Source of the DNA: an uncultured Prevotella sp.
GTDB taxonomy: Bacteria > Bacteroidota > Bacteroidia > Bacteroidales > Bacteroidaceae
DNA: 64,000 nucleotides
Assembly (NCBI GenBank): GCA_947167845.1
Contig: CAMVJQ010000003.1
Span: 28,850 to 92,849, forward strand
Direction: 5' to 3'
Shown here: positions 40,397 to 48,588 of the stretch, piece by piece
How the letters are laid out: the number at the start of each line of letters is the position of its first letter
Position numbering within the stretch: the first letter of the stretch is position 1
Program-made: the position numbers and the translations under genes
Notes under the pieces: model-generated
Database searches by the model: none
The model's input: the letters and a program-made list of their open reading frames with translations, nothing else
What the model was told of the DNA's origin: nothing

Positions 40397-42541
40397 TCAC
40401 TCCCGCTCCTTCACCAGATAGGCCATGCCTGTCTTCGTCCGGTTGCTCTCGAACTTGTATTCGGGACGGCTCAGGAAGCGGCCTATCTTCTCGAAGGTGC
40501 CTTCATCCTCCTGGTAGGCGCCTCGGAAGGCCTGTTTCAGACGGGCGGAGATCTCCGGGATCGACAGCCATTGCCCTTCCTCGCCCGCCAAGGGCTTCTC
40601 ATAGACGGAGAGCAGCATCTCGCCCAGGCCGCTGAGTCGCTGGTAGCGCAGGTTGTGCTGCATCAGTTCGTGCTCCTCGTCCTTTGTCAGATAGTAGCGC
40701 TCGCGCTGTTGCTCCACTTCGTATTTCAACTGGGCGTAGAGTTGCCCGTATTCGATGGGTGTCCTGAAGTCGATGTTGCCGTCGACCGTCACGCAGATGA
40801 ACCGTCGCGAGCCCGTCGGGTCCACCAGCGGCATCGTCTCGTTGGTGGTGCCGATGAACGAGGCGTAGCGGCGGTGCGAACTGTAGGCCTTGCCGTAGGG
40901 CGGGCGGTATTTCAGGTCGGCCGTCGAGACGAGATATTTCAGTACGATCTGCTGGCGCTGGGTGATCTTGTCGAACTCGTCGAGGTTGATGAGCGCAAAC
41001 GAGGTCAGGCCGAGGTTCAGGTCGCTCTCGTTCTTGAAGTTGATGCGGTCGTTGTAGTACTCCCGCTGTTCCCTGGGCAGCAGGATGCGGCAGAAGGATG
41101 ACTTGCCGCAGCCCTGGCGGCCTATCAGCAGCGGCACGAGCGCGTTGCCCGTCAACTGTCCCTTCCCCTTCCACATCGCCACCATCGAGCGCATCCATAT
41201 ATGAAATAGGTGTGGCCAGGCCTCGTAGTCAGTCTCGATGCGGCGGGCCAGGGGCTCCACGCGGTCGTGCCCGTCCCACTTCGGCAGGTGCTCCAGGAAG
41301 TCGTCCATCGGGTCGTAGGGCGTGATGTCGTTGGAGTTGACGTAGCGGCGTATGTCCTTGTCCCAGCACTTGATGCCCTGCGACATGGCCCGCATCGTGA
41401 TCGAGTTGCGGGCCTCCTCGGTCAGGTCCTGGTAGGAGAAGCCGAGGCCTGTCCGCATCCTGTATTCCGCCACGCCCCGCATCACGTTCTTGCGCAGTTC
41501 ATAGTTGGTGTTGAGAAAGATGTCTATCTTCATCGCCAGCAGCGTCTCCGGCGGGATGTTCTTCAGCGGCTTCACGATGTTCATCCGCTTGCGGTACTGC
41601 CGTTCGTGCTCGTCGCGGTAGGCGTTCTCAAAGGTCTTGCGCACCACGTCGGGCTGCTTGCCGAGCGTGAGGCTGAAGAGCGTCTGCCGCTGGGCGAAGG
41701 CCATGTCGAGTCCTGTCTGCTGACAGTAGCCGGCCAGCCGGGTCAGGATCAGCGAGATGCGTTCTTCCTCGTCGGTGATGCCCTCCACGTCGTCATAGGC
41801 TTTGGAGAGATTATACTGGTAGATGAGCAGCATCGACTGATAGCGGCTGCGACCAGGCACGATCTCGTTGGGCATGTCCGACTTCGGCTTCAGCGGCTTC
41901 AGGGCCTGTGCCAGTTCCGAACTGTCTGTATAGAAAGGTACGGCCGTGGGATTGTAGACGAGGTCTGCATCGCAACTGACGTAGCAGGTGCGCTCCAGGC
42001 GGGGCTCCAGTTTGTCGATGGTCACGCCGAGTTGGGCGTTATAGGCCAGACGGGCCTTCTCGTAGAGGTTCAGGTGGAAGCGGCGGATGTCCTCTTCCTC
42101 GCTGGGCAGTCCGCCGTCGAACAGTTCTCCACGGCATACGATCTTCACGCTCAGCCCGCTGGCACCCACAAAGGCCAGCAGCGTCTGGGGCATCAGCCCG
42201 GCTCCCTGGCGGATGGCCACGGCCTCGTCGTAACTGGTCAGGTTGTTCACTTCGAGCACGACGAGGCCTGTATAGCCCTTGATGACGCGCTGCTTCCTGC
42301 GGTTCTCCATCTCCGAGGCGAAGCAGACGCGCGGAATCTTATTGGTGAAGTTCTCGGCTCCGCTCATACTGCCGTCAGACTGACGGGTGAGGGTGAAGGC
42401 GGTATAGAGGTACCTCACTTGTTGCACGGCCTCCCGATGCTCGCACGCCTGGATGCTGCGGACGACCTCAGTGAACTCTGCGCTTCGGAGTGTCTCCGTG
42501 TTACGATAGTTCTTGACGATGGTTACTTTCGATGCTGTCAT
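40397..42541 (-). CDS. BT4734/BF3469-like N-terminal domain + VapE-type P-loop protein
   Basis: GLVVLEVNNLTSYDEAVAIRQ, VPLLIGRQGCGKSSFCRILLP, YASFIGTTNETMPLVDPTGSRRFICVTVDG. Confidence 0.85.
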   Translation of the reverse strand: MTASKVTIVKNYRNTETLRSAEFTEVVRSIQACEHREAVQQVRYLYTAFTLTRQSDGSMSGAENFTNKIPRVCFASEMENRRKQRVIKGYTGLVVLEVNNLTSYDEAVAIRQGAGLMPQTLLAFVGASGLSVKIVCRGELFDGGLPSEEEDIRRFHLNLYEKARLAYNAQLGVTIDKLEPRLERTCYVSCDADLVYNPTAVPFYTDSSELAQALKPLKPKSDMPNEIVPGRSRYQSMLLIYQYNLSKAYDDVEGITDEEERISLILTRLAGYCQQTGLDMAFAQRQTLFSLTLGKQPDVVRKTFENAYRDEHERQYRKRMNIVKPLKNIPPETLLAMKIDIFLNTNYELRKNVMRGVAEYRMRTGLGFSYQDLTEEARNSITMRAMSQGIKCWDKDIRRYVNSNDITPYDPMDDFLEHLPKWDGHDRVEPLARRIETDYEAWPHLFHIWMRSMVAMWKGKGQLTGNALVPLLIGRQGCGKSSFCRILLPREQREYYNDRINFKNESDLNLGLTSFALINLDEFDKITQRQQIVLKYLVSTADLKYRPPYGKAYSSHRRYASFIGTTNETMPLVDPTGSRRFICVTVDGNIDFRTPIEYGQLYAQLKYEVEQQRERYYLTKDEEHELMQHNLRYQRLSGLGEMLLSVYEKPLAGEEGQWLSIPEISARLKQAFRGAYQEDEGTFEKIGRFLSRPEYKFESNRTKTGMAYLVKERE

Positions 42542-42787
42542 ATTGCTGTTGTTTTCTGTTTATCTGGGAGTGCAAAGGTAATAATTTGTTTTTGATTTCC
42601 TCACAATTTTTTCTTAATTTTGCTAAAAACATACATCTTTTCTTGTAATACTCTGTATTTCAGAATGATAAAGGGTGTATGTTTGTTGATTTTAAAATGG
42701 CAAACCTACACCAGAGTCCCTTTTCGTGCCGAAAATCACTGTCAGTGTCATCCGTCAGGATATTGTTTCGGAGTCGTTTTCACATTA

Positions 42788-42853
42788 GAAACATTTTGTT
42801 TCCACCTGAGAAACAAAGTGTTTCCGCCTATGAAACAAAATGTTTCCAATCCT
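42788..42853. repeat. three tandem 22-bp units, each carrying the palindrome GAAACANNNTGTTTC
   Basis: Units start at 42788, 42810 and 42832: GAAACATTTTGTTTCCACCTGA / GAAACAAAGTGTTTCCGCCTAT / GAAACAAAATGTTTCCAATCCT. Confidence 0.9.
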
Positions 42854-43112
42854 TATGTTATTACGAAACAGCCTTATTATCAGATAGATAGCACTGATTT
42901 TCTCTCATCTTATGCTCAGATTTATGCTTTTGGTGTAGGTTCTCAGTACAGAATATGGCAAACATACATCACTTAACATTTTATGATTCAGTATGTTATA
43001 TGCGATGATGTATGTTTTGGCCTCTTTTTGACATTTTTTGTTGGAGATTTTTTTGTAGTATCACAAATTATCACTATCTTTGCGCCCAGAAACCAAGAAA
43101 CTATCGTGAATT

Positions 43113-43571
43113 ATGCCAGAACAGAATATGTCCATCGCTAAGAGAGACCAACTTTTCAGGGAGAAGGCAGCCAGTTACACCGTCTGCTTCAACGAGTCGT
43201 GTGCCCGTCGCGAGACCTGTCTCCGCTGGATCCTGCGCGAGTACATCCCTGGTGACACTTTGGTGTCGCCGTGCGTCAACCCCCGTAATGCCGAGGTCGC
43301 GTCGGGGCGTTGTCCGCTGTATCGTGATTCGCAGCCGCGCCGCATGCCCTATGGCATCCTGTCAGTCTACCACGACATGCCGGGCCGTATGGAGCGCAGC
43401 ATCAAGAACCGCCTGATTAGCCAGTATTCCCGGAAGCGCTACTACGAGTACCACAACGGCACCCGTCCGCTGACGCCCGAGGTAGAGCAGTATGTCCGCC
43501 AGGTCATCCGGGCTAATGGCTGGACTGAGGAGCCCCGCTTCATGGGCTATGTCGAGGGGTATGTGTGGTAG
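43113..43571 (+). CDS. DUF6078-like small protein
   Basis: ORF preceded by TATCTTTG box and followed by a terminator; CFNESCARRETCLRW cysteine pattern. Confidence 0.7.
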   Translation: MPEQNMSIAKRDQLFREKAASYTVCFNESCARRETCLRWILREYIPGDTLVSPCVNPRNAEVASGRCPLYRDSQPRRMPYGILSVYHDMPGRMERSIKNRLISQYSRKRYYEYHNGTRPLTPEVEQYVRQVIRANGWTEEPRFMGYVEGYVW

Positions 43572-43597
43572 AGGCCGGGCCTGCGGCCTTTTTTTTA
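43572..43597 (+). terminator. intrinsic terminator after 43113..43571
   Basis: GGCC-gggcctgc-GGCC followed by TTTTTTTT. Confidence 0.8.
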
Positions 43598-43625
43598 GGG
43601 CTGAAGGGGATGGGAGGCTCAGTGA

Positions 43626-45167
43626 TTAGGCAATTCTCCAGTCGTCGATGCGGCGGGTCTTTGATGAGAAATTGACACCTATCTTATATTTTATGCGGCT
43701 GTCATTTGCAAAAGGCTTTGCGTATTGCTTGTCTTCTATCTGCTGAAGTGCCTCATCAGCACTCTTGTCAAGTTTGAATTCTATGATGTAGATGTAGTCC
43801 TCTGTCTTGACAATCATGTCCATTCGCCCGTCTGCCGTATGACGTTCAACTTCTGTGTAGAAGCCCATCATCTTGAAGACAACATAGACGACATTCTGGA
43901 AATACAGTTCTTCGTCACCTACAATCTGATAGTCGCCGCTGGCAAAGAGCGCTTCAAGGCGTTGCATGAACCGCTCTGCTTGTCCGGCTCTGACATCCTT
44001 TACGAAATTTGCGATGTACAACTGCCCCTGATTTGACTTTAGTGGCGTATAATATGGTATGAGGAAGCGTGTAAAGCCACGCTCAACCTCTTCGTTGGGA
44101 AATCCGAGCCTGTACATCTGAAACTCCTTGTCATATCCCTTTATGGTCAGGTAACCGCTCTGGTAAATCAGAGGGATAGGATTCTGGTCGATTGTGTCGA
44201 TGTTGCCTAGCGTATCAGCCGTAGTCTGTTCTCTATCCAGATTGTCAAGCGGATAATTGCTCTGTCTGAGCAATTCTATGAGATAGGAGGGCGTCCCAGT
44301 CTCAAACCAGTAGTCTCTGAAGGTCCTGCTGTCGAGTGCCCGGAGGAGACTGTATGGATTATACATTCCTGGCGATTCCTCCTCAAAGTGATAGCCATCG
44401 TAGTTCCTCTTCAATAACTCGTAACACTCTTCCTTGCTGATAGCCTGCTGCGTGGCCATCTCGCCGACCTCATCGTCCAGATTATCCCTGATCTCCTGCT
44501 CCGTGATGCCGCAGATCTCCGCATAGCGTTTGTCGAGGGATATGTCTGTCAGATTGTTCAAGTCGCTGAACACACTGACTTTCGAGAACTTTGTGACACC
44601 TGTGAAGAAGGCCAGACGGATGCAGGCTCCCATTGACTTCTCTACTCCATAGAAGGCTTTCAGTGTGGCACGATAGTCTTCCTGCAGGACTTTGTTGCCG
44701 ATGGCCTGCAACAGGGGCTTGTCGTATTCGTCCACAAGAATTACCACCTGCTGGCCTGTCTGTTGATAGGCCCGTTGGATGATGCCTTTAAACCTTTCCG
44801 ACAGTGTGTTCTCGCTTTCCTTCGCTCCATAGGTCTCTTCCCATCGGCTCAGTTGGCCGCCAAGAATAGCGTCCAATGCTTCTGGTGTGGTGTATTTCTC
44901 AGCGTTCAAGTCCAGATGCAGCACGGGGCGTTTCTGCCATTCTTGCTCTAATCGGCTCAGGGCGAGGCCGTCAAACAAATCCCGTTTGCCAAGAAAATAT
45001 GCTTCAAGTGTAGAAATGAGCAGACTCTTGCCAAATCGGCGGGGGCGGCTCAGAAAATAATATTGTCCATCCTGCACCAGTTTGTAGACGAGTGCCGTTT
45101 TGTCGACATAGAGAAATCCGTTTTTGCGGATGTTCTCGAAGTTCTGCATGCCTAAAGGATATTTCAT
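43626..45167 (-). CDS. AAA-ATPase_like protein with C-terminal PD-(D/E)XK nuclease-like domain
   Basis: MKYPLGMQNFENIRKNGFLYVDKTALVYKLV, FLSRPRRFGKSLLISTLEAYFLG, VILVDEYDKPLL; C-terminal GRMDMIVKTEDYIYIIEFKLDKSADEALQQI. Confidence 0.92.
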   Translation of the reverse strand: MKYPLGMQNFENIRKNGFLYVDKTALVYKLVQDGQYYFLSRPRRFGKSLLISTLEAYFLGKRDLFDGLALSRLEQEWQKRPVLHLDLNAEKYTTPEALDAILGGQLSRWEETYGAKESENTLSERFKGIIQRAYQQTGQQVVILVDEYDKPLLQAIGNKVLQEDYRATLKAFYGVEKSMGACIRLAFFTGVTKFSKVSVFSDLNNLTDISLDKRYAEICGITEQEIRDNLDDEVGEMATQQAISKEECYELLKRNYDGYHFEEESPGMYNPYSLLRALDSRTFRDYWFETGTPSYLIELLRQSNYPLDNLDREQTTADTLGNIDTIDQNPIPLIYQSGYLTIKGYDKEFQMYRLGFPNEEVERGFTRFLIPYYTPLKSNQGQLYIANFVKDVRAGQAERFMQRLEALFASGDYQIVGDEELYFQNVVYVVFKMMGFYTEVERHTADGRMDMIVKTEDYIYIIEFKLDKSADEALQQIEDKQYAKPFANDSRIKYKIGVNFSSKTRRIDDWRIA

Positions 45168-45441
45168 GAGCCGTAAAATTATCTTCTAAATGACTGAATC
45201 ACTGACATTATAATCATGTTTGCTTTCGTCGTCTTTCGAAAAGTTCGCTGCAAAGATAGTCAAAATTCTGGTATTTGGCAAATGATTTCCACGATTTGTT
45301 GCAAAATCTTTTTCTGTAGTTTTCTGTCGATATGATACTTGAATTGTTCTTGCTGCTGTACTCATAATCTCAAAACGTTTTGATTCTTGCTGTAAAGTTA
45401 CAAATAATATCGGAATAAACAAATATTTCCCAACCATTTTG

Positions 45442-45472
45442 TTTGGCTTTTCAGAAAAAATGTGTAACTTTG
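45442..45472 (+). promoter_or_regulatory. Bacteroidota-type promoter of the ncRNA candidate
   Basis: TTTG (45442-45445), 19 nt, TAACTTTG (45465-45472). Confidence 0.75.
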
Positions 45473-45477
45473 CCCCT

Positions 45478-45805
45478 GCATTGCGTGTTATAGCCAGTGC
45501 AGGGGTAAATCCTTGTCGGCAACATTCCAGAGGGAGTGGCGCTTTTGGCTAAGACGCGATGAAGGGACGTGTGGCTGTCTTTGCTTACAGCAAGCGGGCC
45601 GGCGGATGTTCCGAATTTTTGCTGAAGATAAGATTCGTATCTTATGACTGAGGTCTTTGTGTCTAATGTTGGCGCATGAAACGAAAAGTAACCTTGGGCT
45701 AAGGATACGCCGTTATGGCGTACCCTATTCCAAACGTTTACTTTTCAGGGTTTGCGCCAACTACCCGACACTAAGGACTATTAGGAATCGGGTACCCTTT
45801 TTTAT
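45478..45805 (+). ncRNA. candidate structured noncoding RNA or leader, about 330 nt, upstream of the type III R-M genes
   Basis: Consensus promoter upstream; stems ATAAGAT/ATCTTAT (45628-45645), GTTGGCGCA/TGCGCCAAC (45668-45761) enclosing AAAAGTAA/TTACTTTT and TACGCC/GGCGTA; ACCCGA...TCGGGT followed by a T-tract at its end. Confidence 0.55.
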
Positions 45806-45939
45806 TGTCGGCAACCGAGATAACTAAGAACAGATAACGTAGAATATTTAGATCAAAAAAGTTGGCGCTTTATGAAGAATCTAAAACTATCGTCTGTCCG
45901 CTACTATCGTTGTACCCTAACCACAGGGAGGGTACGGCT

Positions 45940-47808
45940 ATGAGCAGGCATATAGACAAAGAGGCTCTGGTGGCAGCCGTAATGTCATCAACAGACTTGG
46001 ACAACGAACAGAAGTCACAACTCATCCGTCTGATTCGTGAGCAGAAGAAATATGGTTTGGTATGGGAGGACTCCACGGAGGATGCCTGGGAGAAGATGAA
46101 GACGAGCATCCCCGTGCTGAACGAGGTGGACGACAAGCGAATCCTCAACGACAAGGCTGGCGAGCACTATCCCAACCACGCTATCATCGAGGCTGACAAC
46201 CTGCATGCCTTGATAGCGCTCACCTATACCCATGCTGGGATGATTGACGTGATTTACATCGACCCACCGTATAATACGGGCAACAAGGACTTCGTCTATA
46301 ACGATTCGTTCATTGGCGAGGACGATGCCTACCGTCATAGCAAGTGGCTGGCTTTCATGGAGAAACGGCTTCAGATTGCCAAGACGCTGTTGTCGGAGAA
46401 GGGCGTAATCTTTATCTCGATTGATGATAATGAGCAGGCGAACTTGAAGCTGTTGTGTGATGAGGTGTTTGGAAGTAGTAACTTTATTGGATCATGTTCA
46501 TGGTTGCGTAAAAAGAAAGGAAGCAATTTGAGTAAAGAATTTCGTAAAGTTACGGAATATGTATGTATATACAAAAAGGGGATTACAAATATTGAACTAT
46601 ACGGAGAAAAAGCTTACGCAGAAAAACTTGTCCCATTATTAAACCGCCCAAATAATGAAGCTACAGTGTACTTCAGGAAAGGAACTGCCCATATAGGACG
46701 TGATGTGAAAACTAATATAATACCAAAAGGATTATATGGTGATGGAGAATTAACGGTTGAACTATTCAATGACCTTATAATTGATAGAGATATAATAATC
46801 AACGATTTTTCGATTAAAGGGAGGTTTAGGTGGTCTCAAGAAACAATAGACTATGAATTGAAAAATGGGAGTGTTTTCTATTTCAGTAAAACGCTCCGTA
46901 TTAATGTACAAAGATATAATCAAGGAGAAAAATTTAAAGCAATGTCTTCTTTAATTGGGATAGATGACAAAATCGGCACCAATGAAGATGCAACGCAAGA
47001 ATTAAGGACTATTTTTGCGGAGAAAGATACATTACCCTTTGATTTTCCCAAACCGACTTCATTAATAAAATACGTCATAAATTCTGCTACAGCCGCAACT
47101 AAAGACTCCACCATCCTCGACTTCTTCGCTGGCTCCGGCACCACGCTCCACGCTACGATGCAACTGAATGCCGAGGACGGAGGCCATCGCCAATGCATCC
47201 TCGTGACGAACAACGAGAACAACATCTGCGAGGAAGTGACCTACGAGCGCAACAAGCGTGTGATTGAGGGCTACACCACGCCGAAAGGCGAGCAAGTGGC
47301 AGGCCTGAACCATAACAACCTGCGCTATTACAAACTGGACTTCAACCCGCGCAAGCAGAGTCATCAAGGCAACCGCGAGTTGTTCTACGGTCTGAAGGAC
47401 CTGCTCTGCATCAAGGAGAACATCTATCAGGAGAAGCAGCAGTTTGGCTCGCTATCGTTAGAAGGCAAGGAGCAGATGCTCCGCTACTTTGCAGAGAACG
47501 GACGGGAGATGCTGATGGTGTGCGATACGAGGGTCCTCCCCTTTATTGTCAATGAGATAGCACAGAGAGGCGAGCAGGAACAGCCCCTGAAAATCTACAT
47601 CTTTGCAGACGGAGCCTATCCCTACGCCGATGATTTCGCAAGTGTCGTGGATAAGGTGTCGCTTGTCCCTATGCCCTACGCCTACTATCGCGGCATCAAG
47701 GACTCGCTGCCTGAAGAGACAACAACAAAGGTTGACGATACAGAACTGACCAACGAGGAACAGCAGGCGATGATGGCGGAAGCCATCGCGTTTGAATCAA
47801 AAGAATAG
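45940..47808 (+). CDS. mod: type III restriction-modification DNA methyltransferase (Mod)
   Basis: IDVIYIDPPYNTGNKDFVYND, KWLAFMEKRLQIAKTLLSEKGVIFISIDDNEQANLKLLCDEVFG, ILDFFAGSGTTLHATMQLN; start set at ATG 45940. Confidence 0.92.
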   Translation: MSRHIDKEALVAAVMSSTDLDNEQKSQLIRLIREQKKYGLVWEDSTEDAWEKMKTSIPVLNEVDDKRILNDKAGEHYPNHAIIEADNLHALIALTYTHAGMIDVIYIDPPYNTGNKDFVYNDSFIGEDDAYRHSKWLAFMEKRLQIAKTLLSEKGVIFISIDDNEQANLKLLCDEVFGSSNFIGSCSWLRKKKGSNLSKEFRKVTEYVCIYKKGITNIELYGEKAYAEKLVPLLNRPNNEATVYFRKGTAHIGRDVKTNIIPKGLYGDGELTVELFNDLIIDRDIIINDFSIKGRFRWSQETIDYELKNGSVFYFSKTLRINVQRYNQGEKFKAMSSLIGIDDKIGTNEDATQELRTIFAEKDTLPFDFPKPTSLIKYVINSATAATKDSTILDFFAGSGTTLHATMQLNAEDGGHRQCILVTNNENNICEEVTYERNKRVIEGYTTPKGEQVAGLNHNNLRYYKLDFNPRKQSHQGNRELFYGLKDLLCIKENIYQEKQQFGSLSLEGKEQMLRYFAENGREMLMVCDTRVLPFIVNEIAQRGEQEQPLKIYIFADGAYPYADDFASVVDKVSLVPMPYAYYRGIKDSLPEETTTKVDDTELTNEEQQAMMAEAIAFESKE

Positions 47809-47821
47809 AGATATGACGGAT

Positions 47822-48328
47822 TTAGGGCTTCATGGAGTTGAACATAGCAGTTTCCTCATCGAAGAAGGTGATAACTTCCTCGGCCTGAGGGTGATTTCGT
47901 GGAACAATGATAGCTACATATTCCTTGTAGTCCTTATTCTGCGGGTTGTCACCCTTAATCTCAGCCGTCTTAAAGAAATAACGCGCCTGTTGCCCAGCTT
48001 TGTTGAACCAATAGGAGAAGAGCCTTGCTCTCTGAGCTTGCTGCTCTCCGGCAGTGCTGCAAATGTAAAGAAGAATATCCGGATTTTTTCTAAAGAACTC
48101 TTCGATGATGCAAAATACGGTCTGCCAGATTTTCATGTCTTTGGGGGAAGCAGCTCCGCTCATGTTTACGAGATTAAACCAATATGCAACAAAGCGTGTA
48201 TTATCCTCCAAAGAGAAATCCACAAAGTATTTCAAGTCGTAGTCCGTCTCAAAATAGAAACGATTAGACTCCTCCCATACATGATAAGAAGAGAAAAGAT
48301 TGATAAGATTAACGTCAAGGTGATTCAT
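47822..48328 (-). CDS. DUF6169-like protein, second gene of an antisense two-gene cassette
   Basis: 168-aa ORF opposite to mod/res; start lies just after the stop of the 57-aa ORF. Confidence 0.6.
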   Translation of the reverse strand: MNHLDVNLINLFSSYHVWEESNRFYFETDYDLKYFVDFSLEDNTRFVAYWFNLVNMSGAASPKDMKIWQTVFCIIEEFFRKNPDILLYICSTAGEQQAQRARLFSYWFNKAGQQARYFFKTAEIKGDNPQNKDYKEYVAIIVPRNHPQAEEVITFFDEETAMFNSMKP

Positions 48329-48331
48329 GAC

Positions 48332-48505
48332 TTATGCATATTCAAGCTCGTAGTATTCTTTGGCCTCTGCTTTAATCTTCTGCTCATTTTCCCACATCCT
48401 TCGGCCTTCCTCTTGCAATTTCTGTTGGCGGGCCTTTGCACGGCGAAACATGTCCAGGACTTCCTCATGAGTCGGACGTTCAAAATTAGACTTGTTTGCT
48501 TCCAT
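48332..48505 (-). CDS. 57-aa charged helical protein, first gene of the antisense cassette
   Basis: My translation: MEANKSNFERPTHEEVLDMFRRAKARQQKLQEEGRRMWENEQKIKAEAKEYYELEYA; not in the supplied ORF track because of its length. Confidence 0.55.
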   Translation of the reverse strand: MEANKSNFERPTHEEVLDMFRRAKARQQKLQEEGRRMWENEQKIKAEAKEYYELEYA

Positions 48506-48588
48506 AATCATTCTGCATTTATTGATTCCGCTTGCAAAATTAACACTTTATTCTGAATAAACAAAGAAAACAAAAGAAAAATATAGAT

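Noticed and set aside
41210-42595. 461-aa plus-strand ORF opposite the VapE-type gene
   Set aside because: Antisense shadow of a conserved P-loop protein in GC-rich sequence; no recognisable domain
45478-45805. tmRNA, RNase P RNA or SRP RNA identity for the ncRNA candidate
   Set aside because: I could not find the diagnostic conserved segments of these RNAs by eye; left as unclassified
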